Below are positions 18,535-29,717 of a stretch of DNA of 64,000 nt, one piece after another; the stretch's first letter is position 1, and each line of letters begins with the position of its first letter. The DNA is taken from contig NW_026251721.1 in NCBI RefSeq assembly GCF_025024155.1, positions 372,001 through 436,000 on the forward strand, in the 5' to 3' direction. This DNA comes from Gamsiella multidivaricata (Eukaryota; Mortierellomycota; Mortierellomycetes; Mortierellales; Mortierellaceae). The notes beneath the pieces were generated by a model, which searched no databases, was not told the DNA's origin, and saw only the letters and a program-made list of their open reading frames with translations. A program made the position numbers and the translations under genes.

Positions 18535-21403
18535 TCATTTCAACGTTACCGTGAAAGCGAGAAGGATATGCAATGAGTCGGACATGAGCCACTCCTTCAA
18601 GGTGTACTCGTCGTAAGGAAGCCAGACACTCTTGCTGGTGGTCTTTCCTGCTCCATGCACATCTTCATACCGGCGCAAGGTGTAAAAATCAAGGTGCAAA
18701 CCACGGCCCTCCGCGATGACAGGAAAGTGGACTGCAGCATCTAGCCCTCTTTCCAGTAGCACAGCGGTGTTCAGACGAACAGACTTTCTTTGTTGGTGAT
18801 CACACACATCCGCACTTGCATTGGCAGGCTTGAATTCGAACACAGAGATCTCTGTTTCCCAGCTGAAGTTGGAGTACACGCGGAGCGACATGTCTACCTT
18901 CCTACTCCCAATGTACCTCGAGGTGGCCCCAAAGTCCTTCTCGATCACGAGCCTCGCATTCCTGGTTGCTGGGGACGAAAGCTCTCCTTTTTGAGCATTA
19001 AATGTTAATACTAATGATAAGGTACACAATCATGTAAGGAGCACCGCGGATGAACAAGCACAGATGAAACTTACGGGATCCCTCGAGTGAGTTGAGTGTC
19101 CAAGAGAAAGTTCAGGATGTACGCCCACATCGAGACATATACATGCTCAGTGGAGGGTGGGGCGAGTTGATTTGACTCTATGATAGTGCAAATGTGGTTC
19201 ATAACCAGCAGAATTTTTCGTCTCGCACTTCTCGAAGCCTCAGCTGTGTCATGTACAGTGGCTAGCTGGACTTTTATTCGACTCGTGCTAGGCCAATGTA
19301 ACTGTCGAATCGAATTTCGAATTTCATTCGAATTTTACATTAGCCTAGCACAAGTCGAATAAAAGTCGAGAAACACTGCTAGCTGGGCCTAAATCCACTG
19401 CTGCAGGCTTGGCAAATGTGGCACGGCGTACGGGTCATTGTCGAACCCTGGGCAAAGTGCAAGAAGCATGTCTTCCAAGAGAAGTATGACGGGCTCTTCT
19501 TTCACTTGAAAGCTTGGTAGCGCTGACTGACTCTTGATCTTGGCAGCAAGAGACAGATTGTCAACCGCCCCTGTCGGGATCGTGTTAATGATCCCAGAAA
19601 GAAGTACCCTATTGTTTGAGTGTTGCATCATCTTAGTTTGCAATTGTTATATAAGCCATGGGGTGCATGATCTTATAAACACACACTGCCCACAAGCAGG
19701 AAGGGATTGACTTACAACAAGTCCTTGTTCAACACAAGTTCCTGAGTTTTACTCCCCTTCGAACGACTCGCAGGTGCTTCATCATCCAGAAGCATTTGTT
19801 GAGCGCACTCGAACATCTCCTTATGGTTGGAAGAGATGATGGACGGAATTCTGGGAAGCACAGCCGACTCACCACGGACCTAGACCGATAGGATGGAGTA
19901 ATGGAAATTACAAAGGTTGGCGATCTTGGTGAAATATAATGAGGTTCCAAAAGTAAGTGAGAAAGAGACACGATATTTATTAATCAACTCTAAATTAAGT
20001 TTCAGAGTTAATGGATTTATATGGCAATAAAGTACACTGGACTCGGCTGCATATGCAGCACCCGAGAGAGCGAGAGAATTGGGGTTTCGGTGTTCACGTA
20101 CTCACCTTCCTGTAGATGTAATCAATAAGAGTATAAAAAGGCGTTATCATCGAATACGACAACATCCCCTCAACCTCCTCGATGGTCTCTTGATTTCCTT
20201 TCAAAAATGAGAGGCAATGCATATAGTTAATAGGTATCATCATTGCTAAATTACGACCACTGCTATGAGACGGTCTACTACCTTCCGTGGCGGATTTCTC
20301 ACGATCGTCCCCGCCTTCCTCCGTATCACCTTCACTCTCCGCCAGTGTTTCTAGGTGATGTTCCTGGCTCGCTCGTTCCTGGCTCAGAGAGTGCTGCGTG
20401 TATTCATATTTGGCTTGTTGGAGCCCTACCTGCTGCGTGATCACGGCAGCCTTCTTGGCAGACACTCTCGTATTCAGCTTCGTTTGAACATTTGTCCAGA
20501 ACTCCTCCTCGCGGTTCGTTTTGAATTCTGCGAGTGCCTTCTCTAGGCGCTTCCGCCGCCTTTCGTTGATTTTGGACGAGTTGATAAGAACAAGGAACGC
20601 TTCGTTCGCTGACACTCTATCAGTATAATTGAAGTGCTTGGCGAAGCTGGGCAGAGATACGTGTTCATTCTTCTTTGACTGGTCCAAGACCCATAGGATG
20701 CGCGATGTGGTTGGAGCTGGAGTTTGGTCCATGTCAATGCGTTGATCCACAACGGTGGACTGTGAATTCCACTCATAGATCAAGAAAGCGGTGTGAGCCT
20801 GGCTCGATTCTAGGACAATGGGTACGAAAATTACGTCATCGAAGTGACGAACCGTACGCCCCTCCTAGATCTAAACTAAGACTATGTGCTTGCTTACACA
20901 CAAAATGTCTACAACTACTTGTCCTGAATTATCTTGCGCCTTGGAAAATCCTTCCACTCTGACGGTGCTTTTCGCTTGACCGCACCATGTCTAACACGGC
21001 TCTGGCGGTCTCTGTTACTGCTGCCCACTGAGCGAGACCTTTCAGTTTGCATCCATAAATGGTTCCCATCGATATCTTTGGGCTGGAGGCAAAGGGGTCA
21101 CTGCTGGCTAATCAGATGGCCACGGACTGCATTGCCGATGCTGTGGCCGGCCACGATATCGCTATCACGGACAGTCCCCAGCGGAGCTATGATTGCGCCC
21201 CACGCGTTGTATTGAGTAGTCCCGCCACTGAGTTTCGTACCTGTCACCGGCTCCGACTCTTCATAGTCCCAAGACGCGTCTAAACAGTCCGCCAGATTAT
21301 TGATAACGCGTATAAATATCCCTAGCATAGTTAGTGCTTTCATTCCTGTCTGCAATAAAACTACTACCTTCTTATTTGATATCCTTCTTACCTTGTCCAG
21401 CAT
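18535..21403 (-). pseudogene. Multi-exon gene of unnamed family, broken by stop and MITE; candidate PD-(D/E)XK core
   Basis: Minus-strand exons can be followed from an ATG at 21403 (MLDK, donor GTAAG) through ADCLDASWDYEESEPVT, a long exon with AHTAFLIYEWNSQSTVVDQR, a coiled-coil and acidic region (about 20,783-20,100), an exon VRGESAVLPRIPSIISS, and LSGIINTIPTGAVDN. In that last exon an in-frame TAG (about 19,391) is followed by a 108-bp MITE; skipping the MITE and one target copy restores an open frame to LLDTQLTRGIP with a good donor. The 3' exon (19,000-18,535) has RKVDMSLR then EISVFEFKP, a D...ExK pattern. The junction to it does not keep phase. Function unknown; a large paralogous family is likely but unproven. 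Confidence 0.6.
19270..19377. mobile_element. 108-bp MITE inside a coding exon
   Basis: Flanked by a 9-bp direct repeat, gctagctgg (19261-19269 and 19378-19386). Inverted arms: cttttattcgactcgtgcta on the left and tagcacaagtcgaataaaag on the right, with a short AT-rich middle. It interrupts the exon of the minus-strand gene described at 18,535-21,403. A 9-bp duplication fits Mutator-like elements; the right arm has about 10 extra terminal bases. Confidence 0.85.
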
Positions 21404-21761
21404 GGTTGTTTGTGTTGGTGGTGGGAAGTTGCAAACTGGAAAACAGCAAGTATTGACGAACAGCAACACCTATGCAGCATGATCAGTCAAGACAAATGAG
21501 TAACAAGGCCATTTACTCAAAACGAAGCATCCAAGCGGGCAAATCTGAATGGTACGTCTCGTTTCGCCACATTTTCCTTTCAAGGCAGTCGAGACGCCTT
21601 TCATGTTGGGAAAACGAGCCACTCCAAACGAAGCGGGCAACATCAGATTGGGCAAAGCAGCGAGCCGATCAGGGGCATCGACACCCTATTTGAATGCTGT
21701 ACATCTAGGGTATGTGTCGCTTGTCTGTAATAAGAGTAAAAAATAATGATCTGTCCTCTTA
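21404..21761. other. No gene seen; holds 5' TSD of LINE D
   Basis: Short sequence upstream of the broken gene, ending in the 21-bp target duplication (21741-21761) of LINE D, whose second copy is at 24391-24411. Confidence 0.5.
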
Positions 21762-24126
21762 CGGTCAGAAAGTACAGGAAGCCTACGACAGCTACACCAC
21801 TGAGGTCGAAGGAGCAACGGAGGATGAGGAGACTGCAGTCGCTGCAGTGACAGCCGAACTCGAGGCGATGGAGATGGCTGAGTATAGGGAGGTGAACGTA
21901 GCGCAGGAAATACCGAGACAGAGACCAGCAGAGGAACCAGCAGACAGGGAGCGAAGGAAGGAAGATTATGTACAAGCAGGACTACAGCAGAGCCAAGAGA
22001 TTCACCCAACACGACGCGCCGAAGTGGAGGAAGCAATGGGAGTCGCATTCGAACGCAACGAGTATCGGAAAGAAAAAGAGTGGGAGGCAAACGAGAACAG
22101 TAGGATATGGCGGAAACACAACGAAACAGCTACGAAAGTGCACAGGAGAAAAACGGAAGCAGTACGAAGGAGGCAGGCACAGGTTAGGAGAAGATTGGAG
22201 GAGAGTATCAGGAACACGAGGCAACAGACACGGGATCACAACTCAAACCGGCAGCGGCTTAAACGTGAGGCTGACAGGCGACGTGCTGACAGGCGGCGAA
22301 TACAGCGGCGCATGAGGAAGAGGGAAGCAAGCAAAAATGCGAGACTCAGGACCAAACTGCGCGGCAGAGATCCAGGATTGGACAATGGGGCACTTCGAGC
22401 AAGGCTCCGTACTCTGGCGCGGGAGCAGATGGATGCAATGCCAACGTTACGCTATAGAGCACTGCCAGACGATACGCAACGTCCGATAGGAGACACATTC
22501 GGGGTCAGTATTCCAGCAGCAGTGTTGCGCCACATCCAGCAACAGCGTACCCGACTGCAAGGACTGGACAAAGTTGTAATGTTTTCGGACGGTTCAATGG
22601 AAGAAGCAGGAAAGCAGGGTGTCCGAATGGCATTCGGCGTGGTAGCGCAGGAAAATCAAGACGCCATGCACACAGTGGTAACGGGCAGGATCGCAGGATT
22701 TGCTTCATCGACTAAAGCGGAGCTTGCAGGGCTTTTTGCAGCAATCCTGGCCAGTCCAAGGAACACGCCAACAACCATCTACATTGACAACTCGGCTGTG
22801 GTAACGCAATTTAAAGCCTTGGTGAGTGGGAGACAAGGAAGCACGGAACGCCAAAGGCTGCGGTCGACTTACGCGATCTGGTGGTCGGCAGTGCACAACG
22901 CATATGTACATCAAGGAGGGAAGATCAAGGTGGAGTGGATCAAAGGGCACGCAGGCCATAAGGGCAACGAGGCAGCGGACAAGGCAGCAAAAGAGGCGCA
23001 CTTCAGTGACCTTTGGGCCATCAATGAAAAGGAACACAATGACATCCAGTGCCACGCCATGTTCAAAGGCGCGGTCGTTGAGGGTGATCTGAGGCAGGTA
23101 CTTAAACGCCAATCAACGGTAAGGATGAACGCGTTATGGACAGAGCAGAACAGGACTAAGGAAAACATCAAGGATTGGAACCTGGTGGACTGGAAAGCAA
23201 CACTGCACATCATTCACAACGGCAACACACCGAAGGGATTATTCACTAGCCCTAACGATTGTCAGCGTCGTGCGCACAGGATCAAGAAGCTGCACGGAAT
23301 GTTGCCGACGCTGGCGTACATGAAGCAGTGGCGGCCGGATTTGTATAGCACAGACACCTGCAGACTTTGTGAGGTGGATAAAGAGGACACGCAGCATCTA
23401 TGGCGCTGCGAAATGACGATGCAGCAGCAGCAGGACGGTTGGCAGGAAGCAATCGAGAAGGTCAACACAGATGGACGTAGAGCATGGAATAAAGAGCGCA
23501 AGCTGTGGGAGACGAAGCAAAAGCAAGCCAAGGAGCGAGGACAAGCCGCGAGAGGACAGGGACCAAGCTTCACACAGGTGACAGACAAGGCCATTTGGAC
23601 AGCACTCAAGAACAAGATCAAGGGAGCTTCGGCGATCCGGCAAGCAAGCAACACACTCGGCCGTGTGGAGGACGAGACAAGGGACAACGATCAAGGGGCC
23701 TGGACGGTTCAAGATTTGTACCACGGACTGACACCAGCGGCTCTCGCCAAGGACTGGGAGAGCCTATTCAAGACGACCACCTCGATCGCGAGGTACATGG
23801 TCGGTCGATTCGTCAAGGCCATCGAGGAATTCGGACGGACAGAAATCTGGAACAAAAGATGCAAAGTCACCGTCGACTGGGAAAGAGAAAATGGGATCAC
23901 TACCATGAGCAAACGCGCCCGGGGACGCAACTGTGTTGGAGAGCACAGACGTAGTGGTAGTGGTTTTGTTGGATCCTCCAGGAGACAACGACGTGCATTG
24001 GATGTGAAAGAGATCGAGGAACGAGCGGACAAGCGAGTGCTGCAAAGCTGCATGCAGCAGGTGGAGCTAAACGTGATGGAACGCACCGGCAACTGTAAAT
24101 TTTTGATGATTGAGGAACGCGGCTAA
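21762..24126 (+). pseudogene. LINE D ORF2 fragment: linker, RNase H, C2HC
   Basis: Open frame to a stop at 24124-24126. The N-terminal part is a charged coiled linker rich in Arg, Lys and Glu. Then RNase H (MFSDGSMEE, TKAELAGLFAA, IYIDNSAVV, WIKGHAGHKGNEAADKAA) and the conserved block RIKKLHGMLPTLAYMKQWRP with CRLCEVDKEDTQHLWRC. No internal stop or frameshift. The start at 21712 lies in flanking DNA, so the fragment has no native initiator. Confidence 0.9.
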
Positions 24127-24390
24127 AGGATGACCTTCGCGCACAACAGGCCAAGTAGGGAGCAGGGCTCAGTCACCGACCCCAGGCGGGGTCGAGTTAC
24201 CACTCATGCTGACTGGGATTGTGAAGGGGATTGGAGCTGCGAGTGACCAGCAGCGGTGCGGCAAAAGCCGTTTATTAGAATATTGAGCACCCTTTACTAT
24301 GCCTCTAGCAATAGGGTTCCCTAGTCTAGAGTCCCTCACTAATAAATCCCACATATCCTCGTGGGTTCTAGTTATCAAAAAAAAAAAAAA
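21762..24390 (+). mobile_element. LINE D: 5'-truncated non-LTR retrotransposon
   Basis: Ends in tagttatc plus a poly(A) tail of about 17 nt. A 21-bp direct repeat (core aataatgatctgtcctctta) lies at 21741-21761 and 24391-24411. Truncated upstream of RNase H. Almost identical to the inverted copy at the right edge (62,230-64,000), and distinct from LINEs A/B and C. Confidence 0.95.
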
Positions 24391-24590
24391 AAATAATGAT
24401 CTGTCCTCTTATCTCCTCGAGCCCCGACTTCTTCGTTCCTCATTTCTCTCCACCTCCTTGCCCTCGTTCATTCTCGCTCCAACATTAATACAGCAACACC
24501 TGAGTGTTCCTTTGTCACGCATCCATCAATCAATTGACCAATTAGCCCTATTGACCCAATACTATTTTGAACACCGTCATCTATCCACAC

Positions 24591-24685
24591 ACACGCACAC
24601 ACATACACACACATACATACATACATACATACATACATACATACATACATACATACATACATCATACATACATACATACACACCG
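24591..24685 (+). repeat. CA/CATA microsatellite
   Basis: A CA-rich start grading into about 18 units of cata with one interruption. It lies in the 5' flank of the palmitoyltransferase gene, followed by a cctcctcctcct tract near 24,735. The rest of 24,391-25,507 is pyrimidine-rich flank with T/A-runs and no gene I can support. Confidence 0.9.
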
Positions 24686-25507
24686 AGTAGCTGAGGCAAC
24701 AGCTTTGCCACCCTGCCAGTTCTCTTTCTCTCCTCCTCCTCCTCCTCCTCCTCCTCCTTTATCTTGCATTTGTCTCCTACTCTGCATCCACCATGTTGCT
24801 GTGTTTGCAGTTATGGAGGCTGGCGTAAAATCTTTGCGAAATAAATTTTTATGCCGCTCTCAGACCCCTTCCCCCTCGGTCCCTGCCTCATTCTTTCCTC
24901 CTTCATACAGCCCTCAAACTTGTACATATCTTTTTTTTTATCCTAAGGAGAAGAGAAATCTTCCCTTTAGTATCTATGTCTCCTGAGATCAGACAAATTC
25001 CCCTCGCATGCTATGTCGACTTTTATGATCGTTTGTCTCCAGCAAGACGACCTCATCTGGCACCCTCGCCACTCGTTACAGGGCGTCGTCCTCCTTCTTT
25101 CACCATCTCAAGATCCGTTGGAAAAAAACGTTTCGGAGGAAAAAGCAAAAGTCTTGTGCACTTTACTCAACCTTATTTCTTGGTTCTATTTGCCTCCGAA
25201 GAGTCATCCACTCTTTCTCACGTCAACAAGGAAGGGGCCTCCTAAAAAAACAACAACAGGGGTCAATTGCCCTCAAGCCTATAACATCTGGGTCCTATTC
25301 AGCAATTGAAATGAGCTAAAGTTCTCTGCTTTTCTCTTTCACTTTTTTTTTTTTTTTTTTTTTGTGACATCTCGCGGATGCGTCTCCCGCCTACAGTGGA
25401 CGAAAGAACCCTTATCGACCCTTTTCATTTCCAGTTTCAACTGCCTTTCAATAGAGGGTGGAAACCAAACTGTCTGAAACGCGCCGCAATCAATCAGTAA
25501 AGCCTCA

Positions 25508-28500
25508 ATGGCTATCGAGGATGAGTCCCAGCCCGGACGCACCCTCCCGGGTCCACACTTTCGGCTGTCGGGAATGACAAGTATGCATCAGCCCCTCGAA
25601 TCGCACCAAATGGAAGAATTTGTATTAGAATATTTGAGACCATCAAGTACAGCGGGGCCTGCGTTACCGAGCACAGTAATCGATGGCATGGACCCCCTCC
25701 ATGAGATCGAAGCGGCTCAGGATGTGAGCTACGAGCGTCGCCCAAGACGATGGCTCCGTTTGGTGTCAAGGACCCTTCCGCCCGTGTTATCCCTCTTGGT
25801 GATGTACATTTACTACATCTACGCCGCTCATGTCTGTGGTAAGTTTACATTTACTCCTGCATTTGCATTAAGACAAGAGGCACCTGCAATGATGATATCC
25901 GCATGTCGGCGTGGGACTGACATGACCGCAACGCGTCTTTGTTCTTACGTGACTATGCAGTTGGTTACCTCCTGAAGATCAAACGCGACATCCTTCGAGC
26001 CAGTAAGTATTATTTGGAGGTGTGGCATCTCAAAGAAAAGGGAGTCTAGTCTGTGTCCTTTCATGGTATTGTTTAAGGGGTTACGACCCCATGAGAGTAC
26101 AGTTTGATTAATGCATGGTCTAACGGCGAGAGTGCTGTAAAAGAAACTAAGATGGCCAGGAAAACACAACGATCTGAAGTCAACCTTAATCCAAACAAGG
26201 GCAGTAACACATTCACACAATTTGCACAAGCGCATACACGCGCACGCGCACAAGCACTCCTTCTTTTCGCTGCATCTGATCGGAGCGCCTTTTGTCTGAA
26301 AGACACGCCGTTCGTTTAGCTGAAGCGGTACCATGTAGCCGTGGTCGTTATTTTTTATTTCCACTCTAACCCAACTCTTACCCATTGCCTGTCGTCAACT
26401 CCCCTCTCATGTGTCCCTAGGCATATACCTCGCTGCGTTTACAACATTCATTTTGCTGTTCTTTGTATCCTATGCCTTGAGTATCTATTGTGGACCTGGC
26501 TCACCTTCTAATGTAAGTCTGCCTCCTCCAAGCACAGTGCGCACTATAACGTGTATGTCCTACCCACACACACACGCACCCCATGGACTATCACAGATCT
26601 CAAAACACATCATGTCTGTGCGGGTTTATCTTATGGCTTAGATACGCTATAATGCCAGACTAACGCCCGCGTGATCCCCACCCCTCGCTTGCATAGCCTC
26701 CAGTACGAGTGCCATCACAACCTATCCCTTTATTGACGACTCCGTATCAAGCCATTCCAGACCCAGACCCATCTTCCCTGCCATCGAGTGGACATGCTTC
26801 AGCGATGCCTAGGTCAAGGTCTGCCTCGAGCAGCACTGGTTCAGGCCAGAGTCGACAGCACGCAAGTTCGCAGGCGGCATCAGTTGTCATTATGCCCAAG
26901 TATCCCACAGCGCCTGTTGCTCCAATCGCACAGGGTCCAGTCATGTACTTGTCCCCGTCAACAGGCGATCTTGTTGGACATGGAGACATCCATGGTGTCA
27001 TTACCATCCCCTCTAGAAGTGCAACCCAAGGGAATATCGATAACAGCTCAAGCAGAGCTGGCCCTACAAGCGACCGGGGCAGAGTCAGTATCGACATTTC
27101 TGACCTAGCTCTGGAATCTTGTCAGGCATCGAATGGGGATGATACATCACGACCGATTGCTACCCTTAGCGTTTCGAAACGAAATGGTCGTCCTCGGTGG
27201 TGCAGCGTTTGCAGAATTGTCAAGCCAGACCGTTGCCACCACTGCTCTGAATGCAACAGCTGTGTGCTCCGGATGGACCACCATTGTCCGTGGATAAACG
27301 GATGCATTGGGTTCGGCAACTACAAGTACTTCTATCTGTTCATCTTTTATGGCTCCGTTTCCTCTATTTGGGTCATCGCCTCAATGGTTCCTCTATTAGT
27401 CCAAGTCCTAAGATGTGCAGCCAGCAGCGGCTCTCCGCACAATGGGAATCCGACTATGAAAGACACGCCCATGGAGGGTCATAGACAGCAAATTGGATGT
27501 TTGGTGAAGGACGTATCTGGGGATATGACCGTGTATCCCTTGGATATCCAGTGGATCATCATCACCGTGGTCACACTTCTACTAGCCTTGCTAATCGTCT
27601 CCTTCACAGCAGCCCATACCTCGCACATCCTCAACAATCGGACAACGATCGAGGCCCTTCATGATGTGAGGAACACGTTCATACGAGTACAGTATCAAAA
27701 TATGGCGGGTTCAGCATCTGAGGGGGCATTGGGCGCAGCATTTGCCGGAACAGGAATGTTGCCGCTGTTCATGTCCGAAATCGGATACAACGTGGTAATG
27801 GTCGAGCATGGTGAGCGTCTCTGGGATCGTGGTTCCCGGTTGGAAAACTGGAATAGCAAAATGGGCATCGAATGGTGGCTATGGTTCGGTATGTTTTTAA
27901 GTCAATTTCCGTGTGCTCAACACCAACATCTATTTCAAATACGAGATGGCTGACTAACATGCAGTCTTCTATTTTTTTTTTTTTTTGGCGATCAAGTCCC
28001 TTATCATAATACGACTGGCGACGGTATCCATGATGTTTACAACAAAAAGATATACAAGAGACTGGTTGGGGATGCTTTGGCTCAGGCTAGGATGCAGGTC
28101 GTCACTTTAGGACTCCCTACCAATTTCTCTGGGAACAGTGTTGAAACTGGAAATAGTGCAGCAATCGAACATGCAGGCGAACGCGACATGGTTTTGACGA
28201 TGCCTCGCGTAGATCCAGAACTCTCTAACTGCACGACATCCCACGTCTGCTTGTCAAGTATGGGGTCGACCGGTGGGGATGAAAACCGGATACCCTCAGG
28301 TGCCACTCAATCATCAAGGACAAACGCAAGCTCGGAAATGAGTTCTCTCCGTATGCCCAAGGTTATTCGACAGAGCTCAGGTCTCGCAGGTCCCGTGTTT
28401 GATGACCAGGAAGACGGCATTTCGGGGTCTCAATCGCAAAACTGTATCCAGGAGTACGTCATCGATGAGGAACCTCGTGGGCACTTTACTCCAAAGTTAC

Positions 28501-28754
28501 CCTCAACACGGACTCAGGGCCCACGTCAACGTGCACTCAAGTCTCAGCCAGGATCTTCGGCTCGACAGCGTCAAAGAACTGTGAGTGGTGGAATAGGCGG
28601 GAGCTACGGAGGGCCCATCAAGGACTTTGGGATGGGTCTTGGCACGGACGGCATTCCGGTCGATAGTGGCACAGGCCTGAAGCTGAGCAGTGGGCGAGTC
28701 AATCGGTCCAGCCAGAGCAATGGCAAGAGCAATGGTTGTCAGCAGCAAGACTAG
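25508..28754 (+). CDS. DHHC palmitoyltransferase
   Basis: Five exons: 25508-25838, 25961-26002, 26421-26512, 26697-27888 and 27997-28754, for 804 aa with all phases consistent. Transfers palmitate to cysteines of membrane-associated proteins at Golgi/ER/vacuole membranes. Four membrane segments: about residues 89-110, 126-149, just after the DHHC box, and WIIITVVTLLLALLIVSFTA. The Cys-rich domain reads CSVCRIVKPDRCHHCSECNSCVLRMDHHCPWINGCIG in pieces, with DHHC near residue 348. Unusual points: about 180 residues of Ser/Pro-rich cytosolic sequence between TM2 and the CRD, and a disordered C-tail of about 250 residues. The last acceptor (aag at 27996) follows a T15 tract; it gives WWLWFVPYHNTTGDG, which fits the family. 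Confidence 0.9.
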
Positions 28755-29717
28755 TACTAGAGCTTAGTTTTATACGAACACTCCTGTATTCTTTTCTAGA
28801 AGTTTTCAAATCAACATTTTCTACTAGATACATAAAGTTATTAGGTTATAGAGACAATGGTCATTCACCTCATTCAGACGCGCGGCGAAATACACTAAAA
28901 GCTGCTGGTGTTTGTGTACGAGGGTGCAATTGTACCTTTCCATGGGGGTATGATGGGCTAGCAAGGGAGGACTGCTGGGAGAGAAGAAGCAACTATAGCG
29001 ATATGGCCTGAACTAAAAAGAATTCTAGTTGCCAGGCCTTCCTCCTGTTCCCTTCTAGGTGTACCCCACATGAGACGGCAGGGGCGCCCTCGTCGAGAGG
29101 CTGACTGTTTATGTGTCTGGGGGTCTGGTGCCTGATGCCTGGTTTTGGTGCGGATGCATTCGTAGCCTATGCGTGCAGAGAAGACGTGATAAATGGGTGC
29201 CACCAAAAAATAAGGGTGTTGCGAAGAGTCGCCTGTTCCTTTCCCAAAAAGGAAGCCATGTGGGAGGCTGGTCCGGCTGCGGGAGGGGGTGTCTCTCCCA
29301 TTGGCCCGCCCGCCTCTGCGGACAAGTGCGGTTCTATACCATGGGCGGTTAAAGCCTTCGATGGGCGGTTAAAGTGTTCGATGGGCAAGGTGGGCAAGGA
29401 GGAGATGCAGACACATATGGGCAGAGGCCATTTTCTGTACACACGCAGTACGCGACCGTTTGCCAAGTCGTGTTCCAATTGGATGCCAAATAAAGGCGTC
29501 TTTCACTGAGGACTCGCTTTTTTTCTTCTCACGAACACGAACTATTTTTTATCCTCTCTCTTTTTTCCCATCAACGCTCTCTTCTCCCTTCTTCCCCACC
29601 CTCCATCCTCCTCCTCCTCCTCTCCGTCCCTTTTTTTTTCTCATTCGCTTATCTCGTGTACAAAAGTTCCTCCCAGTCTATCCGTCCATTCCCACAAGAT
29701 CACTTACTTCTGAACCA
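28755..29717. other. Intergenic, promoter side of amidohydrolase gene
   Basis: About 960 bp. Includes a repeated ttcgatgggcggttaaagt pair near 29,345-29,380 and a pyrimidine-rich stretch (29,540-29,650) just before the next start codon, typical of fungal promoters. Short open frames on both strands have no recognisable domain. Confidence 0.5.

Noticed and set aside
24591..24685. CRISPR-like or satellite array
   Set aside because: Simple CATA microsatellite without spacers; the genome is eukaryotic.
29111..29509. 132-aa open frame before the amidohydrolase gene
   Set aside because: Overlaps frames on both strands, no motif, located in promoter-like sequence.
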